In this document: positions 1-6,949 of the stretch, piece after piece | How positions within the stretch are numbered: position 1 is the stretch's first letter | Layout: each line of letters begins with the position of its first letter | Origin: a virus | Virus record (IMG/VR): IMGVR_UViG_3300046749_000089 | Span: 1-24,715 of that record | DNA: 24,715 bases | Reading direction: 5' to 3' (one strand) | Translations under genes and position numbers: made by a program | The notes under the pieces: generated by a model | Seen by the model: only the letters and a program-made list of their open reading frames with translations | The model's database searches: none | What the model was told of the DNA's origin: nothing

Positions 1-123
1 AGAAGTATAATAGGAATACCTAGATATATTTTGGAACATACAAATACACATAACACAATAGTTATGAATGGTTTGTGGTTTAATAAAAAGAAAGCATTAC
101 AAATATTAAAGGATATAAAATGA
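1..123 (+). CDS. C-terminal fragment of unknown protein
   Basis: The frame is open from the first base of the window and ends at TGA 121-123, giving the last 40 residues of a protein whose start lies outside. The visible part is basic near its end (NKKKALQILKDIK) and has no motif I recognise. The stop overlaps the ATG of the next gene (120-122), the ATGA arrangement seen at many junctions here, which supports it being a real gene read in the same operon. No function can be assigned. Confidence 0.55.
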   Translation, partial: RSIIGIPRYILEHTNTHNTIVMNGLWFNKKKALQILKDIK

Positions 124-290
124 TACTTTATACAGAACAACAATTAGAGGAGTCTTGGCACATACATTGCGCAGAAATATTATACAGTAATGTTGAAAGC
201 AAAGTACAAGTTGTATTGCCAACACTAGAAGAATTTAGACCTATATATGAAGAGGCTATGGAGGACTACATGAATTATGGCGAACGATAG
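120..290 (+). CDS. Small hypothetical protein, 56 aa
   Basis: The ORF begins at ATG 120 in an ATGA overlap with the preceding stop and ends at TAG 288-290. The protein starts MILYTEQQLEESWHIHCAEI and is acidic, with no membrane segment, signal peptide or metal-binding pattern. Its end overlaps the next gene by 14 bases. Its position in a tightly coupled run of genes and its good start context argue that it is coding. I have an impression that proteins with a similar N-terminus occur in other marine phages, but this is not checked. The function is unknown. Confidence 0.6.
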   Translation: MILYTEQQLEESWHIHCAEILYSNVESKVQVVLPTLEEFRPIYEEAMEDYMNYGER

Positions 291-759
291 AGTAAGTAGA
301 GCAACAGCGGAGTTAGTACCCCTTCCGCCACATACTTGGTATGTGAGAACTGTGGGTTGGTTATTAGAACAACAAAAAGTACAAGAGAACATTAAAGATG
401 TACCAGAGAATGCACCACTAAAAGCAGCACTAATAAAAGAAGGCATACGGTCACCGTTTTTATGTATGCCAAACTGGTACCCAATAGCAGGTAGTCAAAG
501 ACTAAGAGTATTAGTAGATGTACCTGAATTACATAGTGCAGAAGTGAGAGTATGTAAATTCGATAAGGAATGGTGGTTATTATATTATTTATGGGGTGAC
601 GAAGAGTTTAGAAACAAAGCAATTGCTATTTGGTTTCAAATGGCAGAATTAGTATGGAAGTCAATGTATTATGAAGACGACCCTACATTTTTAGAACACG
701 AAGCATTAGGAGATGAGTTACCTTGGAAGCACAAGTCAAAGTTAACGGGCAAGTTATAA
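277..759 (+). CDS. ParB-like (ParB/sulfiredoxin fold) domain protein
   Basis: This 160-aa protein has a central stretch, about residues 50-75, that resembles the ParB N-terminal box: LKAALIKEGIRSP, a hydrophobic strand, then PIAGSQRLRVLV. That matches the family pattern of L..S+...G...P followed by (I/V).G.+RL.A. The C-terminal half is rich in Trp, Glu and Asp and has no helix-turn-helix that I can see, so a plasmid-type partition role is unlikely. Phage ParB-like domains are often stand-alone nuclease-like or NTP-binding domains. The start at ATG 277 has GGAGG at 260-264, a somewhat long spacing of 12 bases, and overlaps the previous gene. The fold is inferred from the short motif only; the substrate is unknown. 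Confidence 0.5.
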   Translation: MANDRVSRATAELVPLPPHTWYVRTVGWLLEQQKVQENIKDVPENAPLKAALIKEGIRSPFLCMPNWYPIAGSQRLRVLVDVPELHSAEVRVCKFDKEWWLLYYLWGDEEFRNKAIAIWFQMAELVWKSMYYEDDPTFLEHEALGDELPWKHKSKLTGKL

Positions 760-1217
760 TTCTAGCAGATACTAACCCTTTACATCAAGATGGGTATTGT
801 CAATGGAAAAATATACTGACAGGACAGATATGGAATATCGATGGCAGTGAGGCACAGGTATGCTTTAATGCTGAGTTAGCAGATGAATTTAAAATTAATT
901 TTCTTGCTCCAGTAATAACTAGACCGAATACCGTAGAAATATGTAGAAACAATAAAATAATAGAGCATACATGGGTAGAGATAATAGACACAGAATTAGA
1001 CCAAAATCAAATTATGGTACATGATTTATATGATGGCAATATATTTGTAGACATATGGGAAAAAGGTGTAGGTTATGTACCTAGTTGCGGAACAGGAGCT
1101 GCATCTGCAGCATTATTTAGTGACAATATATTTGTAGATGTATATTGTAGAGGCGGTAAGTATACAATCAAAAAGGATTATTACAGATGGACTATGGAAG
1201 CGGAAAATATTTCTTGA
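723..1217 (+). CDS. Miniature diaminopimelate-epimerase-like protein
   Basis: The 164-aa product resembles both halves of DapF in shortened form. Residues 107-131 (VDIWEKGVGYVPSCGTGAAS plus AAL) match the DapF C-terminal signature RV.ERG.GET.ACG.GACA, with C122 at the catalytic position. It is followed by VDVYCRGGKYTIKKD, like the DapF V.V.LPGG.L.I strand. Residues 37-56 (WNIDGSEAQVCFNAELADEF) resemble the N-terminal half signature FNADGSE..QCGNG.RC, with C47 in the equivalent place. DapF is normally about 270 aa and interconverts LL- and meso-diaminopimelate with two cysteines. Here the inter-motif region is about 100 residues shorter and the CGNG loop is changed to CFNA, so epimerase activity is uncertain. 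It starts at TTG 723, with AGGAG at 708-712 and no earlier usable start; the first in-frame ATG would remove most of the protein. It is the last gene before promoter P1. Confidence 0.6.
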   Translation: MEAQVKVNGQVIILADTNPLHQDGYCQWKNILTGQIWNIDGSEAQVCFNAELADEFKINFLAPVITRPNTVEICRNNKIIEHTWVEIIDTELDQNQIMVHDLYDGNIFVDIWEKGVGYVPSCGTGAASAALFSDNIFVDVYCRGGKYTIKKDYYRWTMEAENIS

Positions 1218-1246
1218 CACAAACTTAAAATTTTGATATAATATAT
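1212..1246 (+). promoter_or_regulatory. Consensus sigma70-type promoter P1
   Basis: TTGACA at 1214-1219 and TATAAT at 1237-1242 are separated by exactly 17 bases, and the bases before the -10 element read TGA, an extended -10 motif (TGnTATAAT). The expected transcription start is near 1249, only a few bases before ATG 1253 of the primase, so the leader would be nearly absent. The 35-base block is shared, with two mismatches, with the promoter at 12475-12509. It lies at the end of the preceding gene, whose stop TGA 1215-1217 falls within the -35 element. Confidence 0.88.
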
Positions 1247-1252
1247 ATAATT

Positions 1253-2092
1253 ATGATAGCAGAAGAATTACTACAAAGCAAAGGAATACAGTACCAAGTA
1301 AGTGGGAAGGATGCAAAAATACATTGTTTGAATCCTGAGCATGATGATACTAACCCCTCAATGAGAGTCGATAGAATAACAGGAATATTCCATTGCTTCT
1401 CGTGTGGCTATAAAGGTAATTTATTTACATACTTCGGTGCTCCCGAATCTCCAACTGAGGTTCGTATACACCGAATAAAAGACAAGATACAAAAAGTTAA
1501 AAGCGAAACTGTCGGCATACAACTCCCAAAAGACAGATTGGAATGGAGAGGTGGAGGATTTCGGAACATTTCCGAAGAGACTCTTGCAATCTGGGATGCG
1601 TTCACATGGAATGTACCTAGATTTGAGAATCGTATCATCTTTCCAATCCGAGACATTACAGGGAAGACAGTTTCATTGATAGGTAGAAGTCTGGACGATT
1701 TTAGTACAATGAAGTACTATATCTATCCAACAGGAGCGGAGATGCCGTTTTGTCCAGCAAAAGTAAAACCTATGCAAGGAAGAGTTATATTAACAGAGGG
1801 TATATTTGATGCCCTCAATCTTTGGGACAAAGGTCTCAAAAATTCTGTGTGCTGTTTCGGTACACAGCAAGTGAGTTGGGTCAAACTAAGTCTACTGAAG
1901 CTACAAGGCGTTCAAGGTATAGATATTATGTTTGATGGGGATGAGGCGGGCAGACAAGCTAGTGAGAAAGCGAAAGAGATTGCTGAGAAACTAGACATGA
2001 GTGCCAGGATAGTAAAGTTACGAGATAACATAGACCCTGGCAATTTAACAAAACCAGAAATAGAGAGATTAAAAGAAAAATTATATGGCTAA
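1253..2092 (+). CDS. DNA primase, zinc finger plus TOPRIM
   Basis: This protein should synthesise RNA primers for phage DNA replication. The N-terminus carries a CHC2-type zinc finger with C25, H30, C48 and C51 (CLNPEH ... HCFSCGYKGN). The C-terminal half is a TOPRIM domain with the catalytic Glu in VILTEGIFDAL (E182) and the metal-binding DGDEAGR (D228, D230). At 279 aa it is short compared with bacterial DnaG (about 580 aa) and lacks both a helicase domain of the T7 gp4 type and an obvious DnaB-interaction domain. It is the first gene after promoter P1, and its ATG lies only about 4 bases after the predicted transcript start. Its stop overlaps the polymerase ATG by 8 bases, a replication pair. 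The assignment is secure at family level. Confidence 0.9.
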   Translation: MIAEELLQSKGIQYQVSGKDAKIHCLNPEHDDTNPSMRVDRITGIFHCFSCGYKGNLFTYFGAPESPTEVRIHRIKDKIQKVKSETVGIQLPKDRLEWRGGGFRNISEETLAIWDAFTWNVPRFENRIIFPIRDITGKTVSLIGRSLDDFSTMKYYIYPTGAEMPFCPAKVKPMQGRVILTEGIFDALNLWDKGLKNSVCCFGTQQVSWVKLSLLKLQGVQGIDIMFDGDEAGRQASEKAKEIAEKLDMSARIVKLRDNIDPGNLTKPEIERLKEKLYG

Positions 2093-4349
2093 AGTAGCAC
2101 TAATAGAAACAACACCTAGTTCCACGAACTTTGATAGATACTTCGACTTTGAGTTCGAAAGGTTTGCATTGTGTAGTGATTCTAGTAAAAGAAAAATTTT
2201 GAAAAAAGATGTAGATATCGAAATCGATGTCGATGCGTACGATTGGCTCATTCTAGTAGGTTCTGAGCCCTTCAAAAACTTCACGAGAAAGACATCAATA
2301 ACTGAGTACAATGGAAAAATAATTGATGATAAATTTTTGGCTTTAATTAACCCTGCAATGATAAAGTTCAGACCAGAGGCAAAGAAGTCATTCGAGGAAG
2401 CAGTCGAGAGTATAACAGGATATGTAAGCGGAGATCTTCAGCAAGTATCCTTAGGAGAAGACAAATGTTATGGAATCACAGATAGTAGAGACCTATACAT
2501 ATTTTTAGACAAAGCACTTGATTCAGACTATGACTTCATAGCACTTGACTCAGAAACATCAGCGTTATACTGTAGAGATGGTTATATGCTAGGTTTCTCA
2601 ATGAGTTATGAACCAGAGCATGGCGTTTATGTAGATTGTGATTGTATAGATGAGAAAGCAGAAAAGCTTATGCAACAACTATTCGATAAGAAAAGAGTAG
2701 TCTTTCACAATGCTAAGTTTGATTTACAATGGTTTATTTATCATTTCAACTTCAAGTTTCCAAGATTTGAAGACACTATGCTTATGCATTATATGTTTGA
2801 TGAAAATCCAGGTACGCATGGTCTAAAGACACTAGCAATTAAACATACTGAGTACGGAGACTATGAGGCAGAACTTGATAACTGGGTAACAGATTATCGT
2901 AAGAGAACTGGTATACTCAAAGCAAGTTTCAGTTATGATTTGATACCATTTGATGTAATGAAGAACTATGCTGCAATGGATGCAGTTGTTACCTTCTTAC
3001 TATTCCAAAAGTTTGAAACAGCAATACTAAAGAATGAGAAACTTTATTGGGTTTACAAGAACTTACTGATAGAAGGTTGTAGATTTTTGAGTCAAGTAGA
3101 AAGTAATGGTGTACCATTTGATGCAGTTAGATTACAGTTTGGTCAAAAGCGTATGCAAGAAGATATTGATGCCGCAGTAGAGAAACTAAATAGTTATCCT
3201 GAAGTGAGACAATTTATCAAAGACAAAGGCGGGTTCAACCCGAACTCAACAGTACAATTACGAAGTCTATTATTTGATTATGTAGGCTTAGCCCCAACGG
3301 GTAAGAAAACGGGTACTGGAGCTGATAGCACAGATGCAGAAAGTTTACAGAAACTTGCAAGTAAGCATGCGATACCCGAGTTGATTTTAGAAGTTCGACA
3401 GAAAGTAAAAATCAAAACTACATATCTTGATAAAATTATACCTGCACTCGATATGGACGGCAGGTTACGAACAAACTTCAATCTACACGGTACGACATCG
3501 GGTCGTCTAAGTAGTAGTGGTAAACTGAATATGCAACAGCTTCCGAGAGACAATCCAACAGTAAAGGGTTGTATCAAAGCAAAAGCAGGTAATAAGATAG
3601 TCGCAATGGACTTAACAACAGCAGAAGTATATTGTGCTGCAGTTTTGGCAGATGATAAAAACTTAATGAAAGTATTCTCAGATGGTGGGAACTTTCACTC
3701 AACCATTGCAAAACAAGTATTCAAACTACCAGGTGAGGTAGAAGATGTAGCAGAACACTACACAGCAGAAAGACAACAAGCAAAGGCAGTTACATTCGGT
3801 ATAATGTATGGAGCTGGCCCTGCAAAAATCAGTGAACAGGTTACCAAGGATTCAGGTAAATACTTTAGTCCTGCAGAAGCTAAACATACTATTGATGATT
3901 ACTTCGAAGCTTTTCCTAAACTAAAAGGGTGGCTCAATAACACACAGAAATTTATACAAGCGAATGGCTTTATATACAGTCATTTCGGCAGAAAGAGAAG
4001 ACTACCAAATGTATTCTCACAAGACAAAGGTATTGCATCACATGAAGTAAGAAGTGGTGTAAATGCTCTCGTTCAATCCGTAGCAAGTGATGTAAACTTA
4101 CTCGGAGCGATAGAGATGCAGAAGTATATAGTCAAGACAGGAATGAAGTCAAAGATATTTGCACTTGTTCATGACTCTGTGTTAGCAGAAGTTCCTCTTG
4201 ATGAAGTAGAATTATATAGTGCAAAACTGAAAGAATTTATACAGAGAGACCGTGGTCTTTCTGTGCCAGGAACCCCGATTGGATGTGACTTTGATGTAGC
4301 TGATGATTATAGCTTAGGAAAGTTTGAAAAGCTATATGATTTGTCGTAA
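2085..4349 (+). CDS. polA: DNA polymerase, family A, with 3'-5' exonuclease
   Basis: This 754-aa protein is the phage replicative polymerase. Residues about 145-310 form a 3'-5' proofreading exonuclease with ExoI LDSETSALY (D155, E157), ExoII HNAKFDLQWF (D213) and ExoIII YAAMD (Y295, D299). Polymerase motif A is AMDLTTAEVYCAA (D509, E514), motif B is RQQAKAVTFGIMYG, and motif C is LVHDSVLAEVP (H696, D697). The position equivalent to E. coli Phe762, in the FG..YG segment of motif B, is Phe (F571). Motif A departs from the usual DYSQIELR: Tyr replaces the usual Arg. The N-terminal 130 residues do not match a known domain and there is no 5'-3' exonuclease domain; that activity is probably supplied by the separate gene at 18446. 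It overlaps the primase upstream and the sulfotransferase downstream. Confidence 0.95.
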   Translation: MAKVALIETTPSSTNFDRYFDFEFERFALCSDSSKRKILKKDVDIEIDVDAYDWLILVGSEPFKNFTRKTSITEYNGKIIDDKFLALINPAMIKFRPEAKKSFEEAVESITGYVSGDLQQVSLGEDKCYGITDSRDLYIFLDKALDSDYDFIALDSETSALYCRDGYMLGFSMSYEPEHGVYVDCDCIDEKAEKLMQQLFDKKRVVFHNAKFDLQWFIYHFNFKFPRFEDTMLMHYMFDENPGTHGLKTLAIKHTEYGDYEAELDNWVTDYRKRTGILKASFSYDLIPFDVMKNYAAMDAVVTFLLFQKFETAILKNEKLYWVYKNLLIEGCRFLSQVESNGVPFDAVRLQFGQKRMQEDIDAAVEKLNSYPEVRQFIKDKGGFNPNSTVQLRSLLFDYVGLAPTGKKTGTGADSTDAESLQKLASKHAIPELILEVRQKVKIKTTYLDKIIPALDMDGRLRTNFNLHGTTSGRLSSSGKLNMQQLPRDNPTVKGCIKAKAGNKIVAMDLTTAEVYCAAVLADDKNLMKVFSDGGNFHSTIAKQVFKLPGEVEDVAEHYTAERQQAKAVTFGIMYGAGPAKISEQVTKDSGKYFSPAEAKHTIDDYFEAFPKLKGWLNNTQKFIQANGFIYSHFGRKRRLPNVFSQDKGIASHEVRSGVNALVQSVASDVNLLGAIEMQKYIVKTGMKSKIFALVHDSVLAEVPLDEVELYSAKLKEFIQRDRGLSVPGTPIGCDFDVADDYSLGKFEKLYDLS

Positions 4350-4995
4350 TGAAACAATCTTTATACATATACCAAAGTGTGGCGGGACTGCCATCACAGC
4401 TCAGTATTTACATAAGTATGGTGTTCCAACTGACCCACAAATGCGAGTGGGAACACAGACCTGGAGTCAAGGATATGCAACTCATTATATAAGAGGTTGG
4501 AGAAATCATCCACCCTATAAAATGTATACTATGAATATGCATGCAACTTACGACCAGTATGCCTTACAATATCCTGATTGGAAATACCTTTCATCAGTAA
4601 GACATCCATATAATCGTTTTCGTAGTGCATGGAATCATCTATCAGATATTGAATTAGTAGATACACCTTTTAAAAATTGGGTTCCTCGTGCCATTGCTAG
4701 TATGCAAGAGGGTAAGTGGAACAAGTGTATAGATGACAAAGATGCATTGTATGAATTACATATAATGAAACCATCGTTTGACCCAAGTATAGTTATGAAA
4801 CCACAATGGCAATGGATAAGACCAGGAGTAGAAGTTCATAAGTTAGAAGATAAAACTATTTGGGAGAAACTAAAGATAAAAGAAGCTAGAAAGAATGTAA
4901 GTCAAAGCAGACCTTATGAATGGACAGATAAAAACAAAGAGTTAATATACGAGTATTACAAAAAAGATTTTGAGGATTTTTATTATGGAGCCTAA
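4336..4995 (+). CDS. Sulfotransferase family protein
   Basis: The product should transfer a sulfuryl group from PAPS to an unknown acceptor. The N-terminus carries the 5'-phosphosulfate loop ETIFIHIPKCGGTA (P13, K14, C15, G16, G17, T18), the form found in carbohydrate sulfotransferases of the Sulfotransfer_2 type. SSVRHPYNRFRSAW (R89, S97) matches the 3'-phosphate-binding motif R.P..R..S. It is 219 aa with no membrane anchor, so it acts in the cytoplasm. ATG 4336 is preferred over the TTG at 4324 because AGGAAAG at 4316-4322 is too close to the TTG; either way it overlaps the end of the polymerase gene. Two genes downstream is an APS-kinase-like domain that could supply PAPS. The acceptor could be a glycan, lipid or protein, and nothing in the sequence decides it. 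Confidence 0.8.
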   Translation: MICRNETIFIHIPKCGGTAITAQYLHKYGVPTDPQMRVGTQTWSQGYATHYIRGWRNHPPYKMYTMNMHATYDQYALQYPDWKYLSSVRHPYNRFRSAWNHLSDIELVDTPFKNWVPRAIASMQEGKWNKCIDDKDALYELHIMKPSFDPSIVMKPQWQWIRPGVEVHKLEDKTIWEKLKIKEARKNVSQSRPYEWTDKNKELIYEYYKKDFEDFYYGA

Positions 4996-5728
4996 GACTT
5001 ACTTAGATTTCGAGGATAGACAGCATAAAGGCGAGGGCGTAGCTGATTTTGAGAATATAGATACTATTATACCTCACGGTGGTGGAATAGAAAGCCAAGC
5101 AGCTTTGGCATGGGCAATAGATACAGGTAAAAAGCCTATTGTTTGGACAGATTTAATTGCAGAAGTGCCTGGAGCACATAACTTAGTTCTTGCTGCTAGA
5201 AAGTCAGCAGACTATTTTAAAGTGCCATTTGTATTGAGTACTAATTCAATACCTATGAAATCTATAAACATACCTGCAGGGTTTTTAAACATTGATAATG
5301 TAGTAAAACTAATAGTAGGAAACCCACAGTGGGCTATAGAATATGTTGTATTTGGAACGAACACTGATGATAGTGGACAACAAAGAGGTATGTTAAAAAA
5401 TGTACAAAGAAATGTAGAAATGATAAAAAATCAAGAGTGGGAAATACATGGGTTGCAGTGGGAAAAGAAATTAGGTACACCCCTAATGTTATTTCCATTT
5501 GAGCATAATACAAAGTCAGAGATATACTCATTTATTATGAGAAAATATCCTGTCCTAGTAGATTATGCATGGACTTGTATGCAACCAGTACAAGTAAAAA
5601 AAGATAAAAGATGGTTGCCTTGCGGTAAGTGTGCTAAATGTATAGAGTACAAGGCAGCAAAACAAACAGCAGAAAATGCATGGTTGAAAGTAAAAGTAGG
5701 AAAAAATTATAAGGATTTATTGAAGTGA
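4985..5728 (+). CDS. QueC-like PP-loop enzyme (7-cyano-7-deazaguanine synthase-like)
   Basis: QueC converts 7-carboxy-7-deazaguanine to preQ0 using ATP and ammonia. Family features seen here are a PP-loop near the start (IIPHGGGIESQAALAWA, residues 28-44), a middle YVVFGTNTDDSG stretch, PFEHNTKSEIYSFI like the QueC TK.EI segment, and a C-terminal cysteine set C198, C213, C216, C219 (WTCMQ ... PCGKCAKC) like the QueC zinc site. The PP-loop reads GGGIES rather than SGG.DS, so the usual Asp is Glu. No other 7-deazaguanine genes (FolE, QueD, QueE, DpdA or Gat-QueC) are in the window. ATG 4985 has TGAGGAT at 4971-4977 as ribosome binding site; the upstream TTG 4970 is less likely. A sulfur-pathway PP-loop enzyme is a weaker alternative because the zinc cysteines favour QueC. 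Confidence 0.7.
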   Translation: MEPKTYLDFEDRQHKGEGVADFENIDTIIPHGGGIESQAALAWAIDTGKKPIVWTDLIAEVPGAHNLVLAARKSADYFKVPFVLSTNSIPMKSINIPAGFLNIDNVVKLIVGNPQWAIEYVVFGTNTDDSGQQRGMLKNVQRNVEMIKNQEWEIHGLQWEKKLGTPLMLFPFEHNTKSEIYSFIMRKYPVLVDYAWTCMQPVQVKKDKRWLPCGKCAKCIEYKAAKQTAENAWLKVKVGKNYKDLLK

Positions 5729-6486
5729 AAGTATTAATTTTTGGACAATCTGGAGCAGGTAAAACAACTCTTTGTAAGAATATAAAGAAGATTATGACTG
5801 ACAGAGTTGTTCATATAAACGCAGACCAAATGCGCCACGAAGCCGATGACTGGGATTTCTCAGAACAGGGTCGTTGGAGACAGTTTAGAAGAATGTTGGA
5901 TAAAGCAAATGCAGTATCAGATAGTGGTAAAATTGCATTAGTAGATTTTATATGTCCATTCAAGTCAGGTAGAGAGCAGTTTGATGCTGACCTGACTATA
6001 TTTATGTCAGGAGTAGTAGAGAGTAAGTATGAAGATACTAACAAAATATTTGAGTGGCCTGAGTGGACGGAGTATGATTACGATATACATGAGTGGGATG
6101 ATGATGACCCTGTTGATGTATGTTGGAGTATAGGACATAGAATATGGAAAGATGAAACTCCCACAGTACAAATGCTAGGTAGGTGGCAACCATGGCATGA
6201 AGGACACGAGGCATTACTAGAAAGATGTCTAGAGAAAGAGCCACAAGTAGAAGTGCAGATTCGAAGTATGGAATGGGACGAAAATAATCCATATTCTGCA
6301 TATGAGATAGAGAAAAAATTAAAAAAGAAACTAGCACATTTAGCTGGTATAGTACAAATTAAATCTGTTCCAAATATAGTAAATATTACTTATGGAAGAA
6401 AGGTTGGGTATGTTATTGAACAAGAACATTTTAGTAAAGATATAGAGGATATAAGTGCGACAAAAATTAGACAAAATACCGCCTAA
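5725..6486 (+). CDS. APS-kinase-like domain fused to nucleotidylyltransferase
   Basis: This 253-aa protein has two domains. Residues 1-140 are a P-loop kinase with Walker A GQSGAGKTT (7-15) and HINADQMRHEADDWDFSEQG, resembling the adenylylsulfate kinase LDGD.VR....DLGFS region. Residues 148-253 are an HxGH nucleotidylyltransferase: MLGRWQPWHEGH (H158, H161) and DISATKIRQ (243-249 region), the pattern of NadM/NadR-type adenylyltransferases (GRFQP.H.GH ... ISGT.IR). APS kinase makes PAPS, the sulfotransferase donor, which fits the sulfotransferase two genes upstream. The second domain is much shorter than ATP sulfurylase, so calling the protein a PAPS synthase would be inference. GTG 5725 overlaps the previous stop. 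An acidic linker (about 113-127) joins the domains. Confidence 0.72.
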   Translation: MKVLIFGQSGAGKTTLCKNIKKIMTDRVVHINADQMRHEADDWDFSEQGRWRQFRRMLDKANAVSDSGKIALVDFICPFKSGREQFDADLTIFMSGVVESKYEDTNKIFEWPEWTEYDYDIHEWDDDDPVDVCWSIGHRIWKDETPTVQMLGRWQPWHEGHEALLERCLEKEPQVEVQIRSMEWDENNPYSAYEIEKKLKKKLAHLAGIVQIKSVPNIVNITYGRKVGYVIEQEHFSKDIEDISATKIRQNTA

Positions 6487-6949
6487 TTGTTTACATATAA
6501 ATTATGCATTAGACAAAGAATACTTAGAAGAAGTAGCATATACTTTGCCAAGAAAAGAGTTTTATTTCAAAGGTAAAAAGATACATGGGTATCATTATGC
6601 TCCTTGGAGTAATGCTTTACTTGAAGGAGAGTTTGTTGGAATGTTTGGTATAAAGGGTAGATTTAATATGAAATTTATATTCTTATCGCCAACAACTCGT
6701 TTAGACTGGCATGTAGACAAAGGTACAAAATCAGCAATAATATGGAAGATGAGTGGGGATGACCCTATAGAATTTAGAGATAAGTCTTACAAGTATGAGA
6801 TGGCGATTGTAGATACAAGTAAAGAGCATCGAGTCGCTCCACTAGCCAATGAAAGAGTATTATTTAAACTATCTTGTTTTGATATGCCTTATAAAGATTT
6901 AGCAAGTAATTTTGCAAGAAAATATATGTATTATGAACCGAAAAATTAA
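6455..6949 (+). CDS. Putative 2-oxoglutarate/Fe(II) oxygenase (Asp/Asn hydroxylase-like)
   Basis: The 164-aa product has a plausible iron-binding triad in a double-stranded beta-helix arrangement: HVD (H86, D88) in TTRLDWHVDKGTKSA and a distal His (H125) in KEHRVAPLANERVLFKL, with R134 well placed to bind 2-oxoglutarate. This spacing resembles small aspartyl/asparaginyl beta-hydroxylase-like proteins. The substrate is unknown. It starts at GTG 6455 with AGAGGA at 6444-6449, five bases upstream, and overlaps the kinase fusion gene by 32 bases. The call rests on motif spacing alone, without sequence alignment. Confidence 0.5.
   Translation: MRQKLDKIPPNCLHINYALDKEYLEEVAYTLPRKEFYFKGKKIHGYHYAPWSNALLEGEFVGMFGIKGRFNMKFIFLSPTTRLDWHVDKGTKSAIIWKMSGDDPIEFRDKSYKYEMAIVDTSKEHRVAPLANERVLFKLSCFDMPYKDLASNFARKYMYYEPKN

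Noticed and set aside
225-446. Minus-strand ORF of 73 aa
   Set aside because: It lies antisense to the ParB-like gene in an operon read entirely on the plus strand, with no recognisable motif; it is a shadow frame.
3278-3577. Minus-strand ORF of 99 aa inside the polymerase gene
   Set aside because: It is fully antisense to conserved polymerase sequence and has no start context or motif.
4985-5728. PAPS reductase or ATP sulfurylase small subunit (CysH/CysD), suggested by the PP-loop and sulfur neighbours
   Set aside because: The C-terminal zinc-type cysteines CGKCAKC and the overall order of segments fit QueC better.
6038-6337. Minus-strand ORF of 99 aa
   Set aside because: It is antisense to the kinase/nucleotidylyltransferase fusion, whose motifs on the plus strand are clear.
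5725-6486. True ATP sulfurylase second domain
   Set aside because: The domain is only about 105 residues and has GRWQPWH...ISATKIR, the pattern of NadM-type enzymes, not the longer ATP sulfurylase domain.
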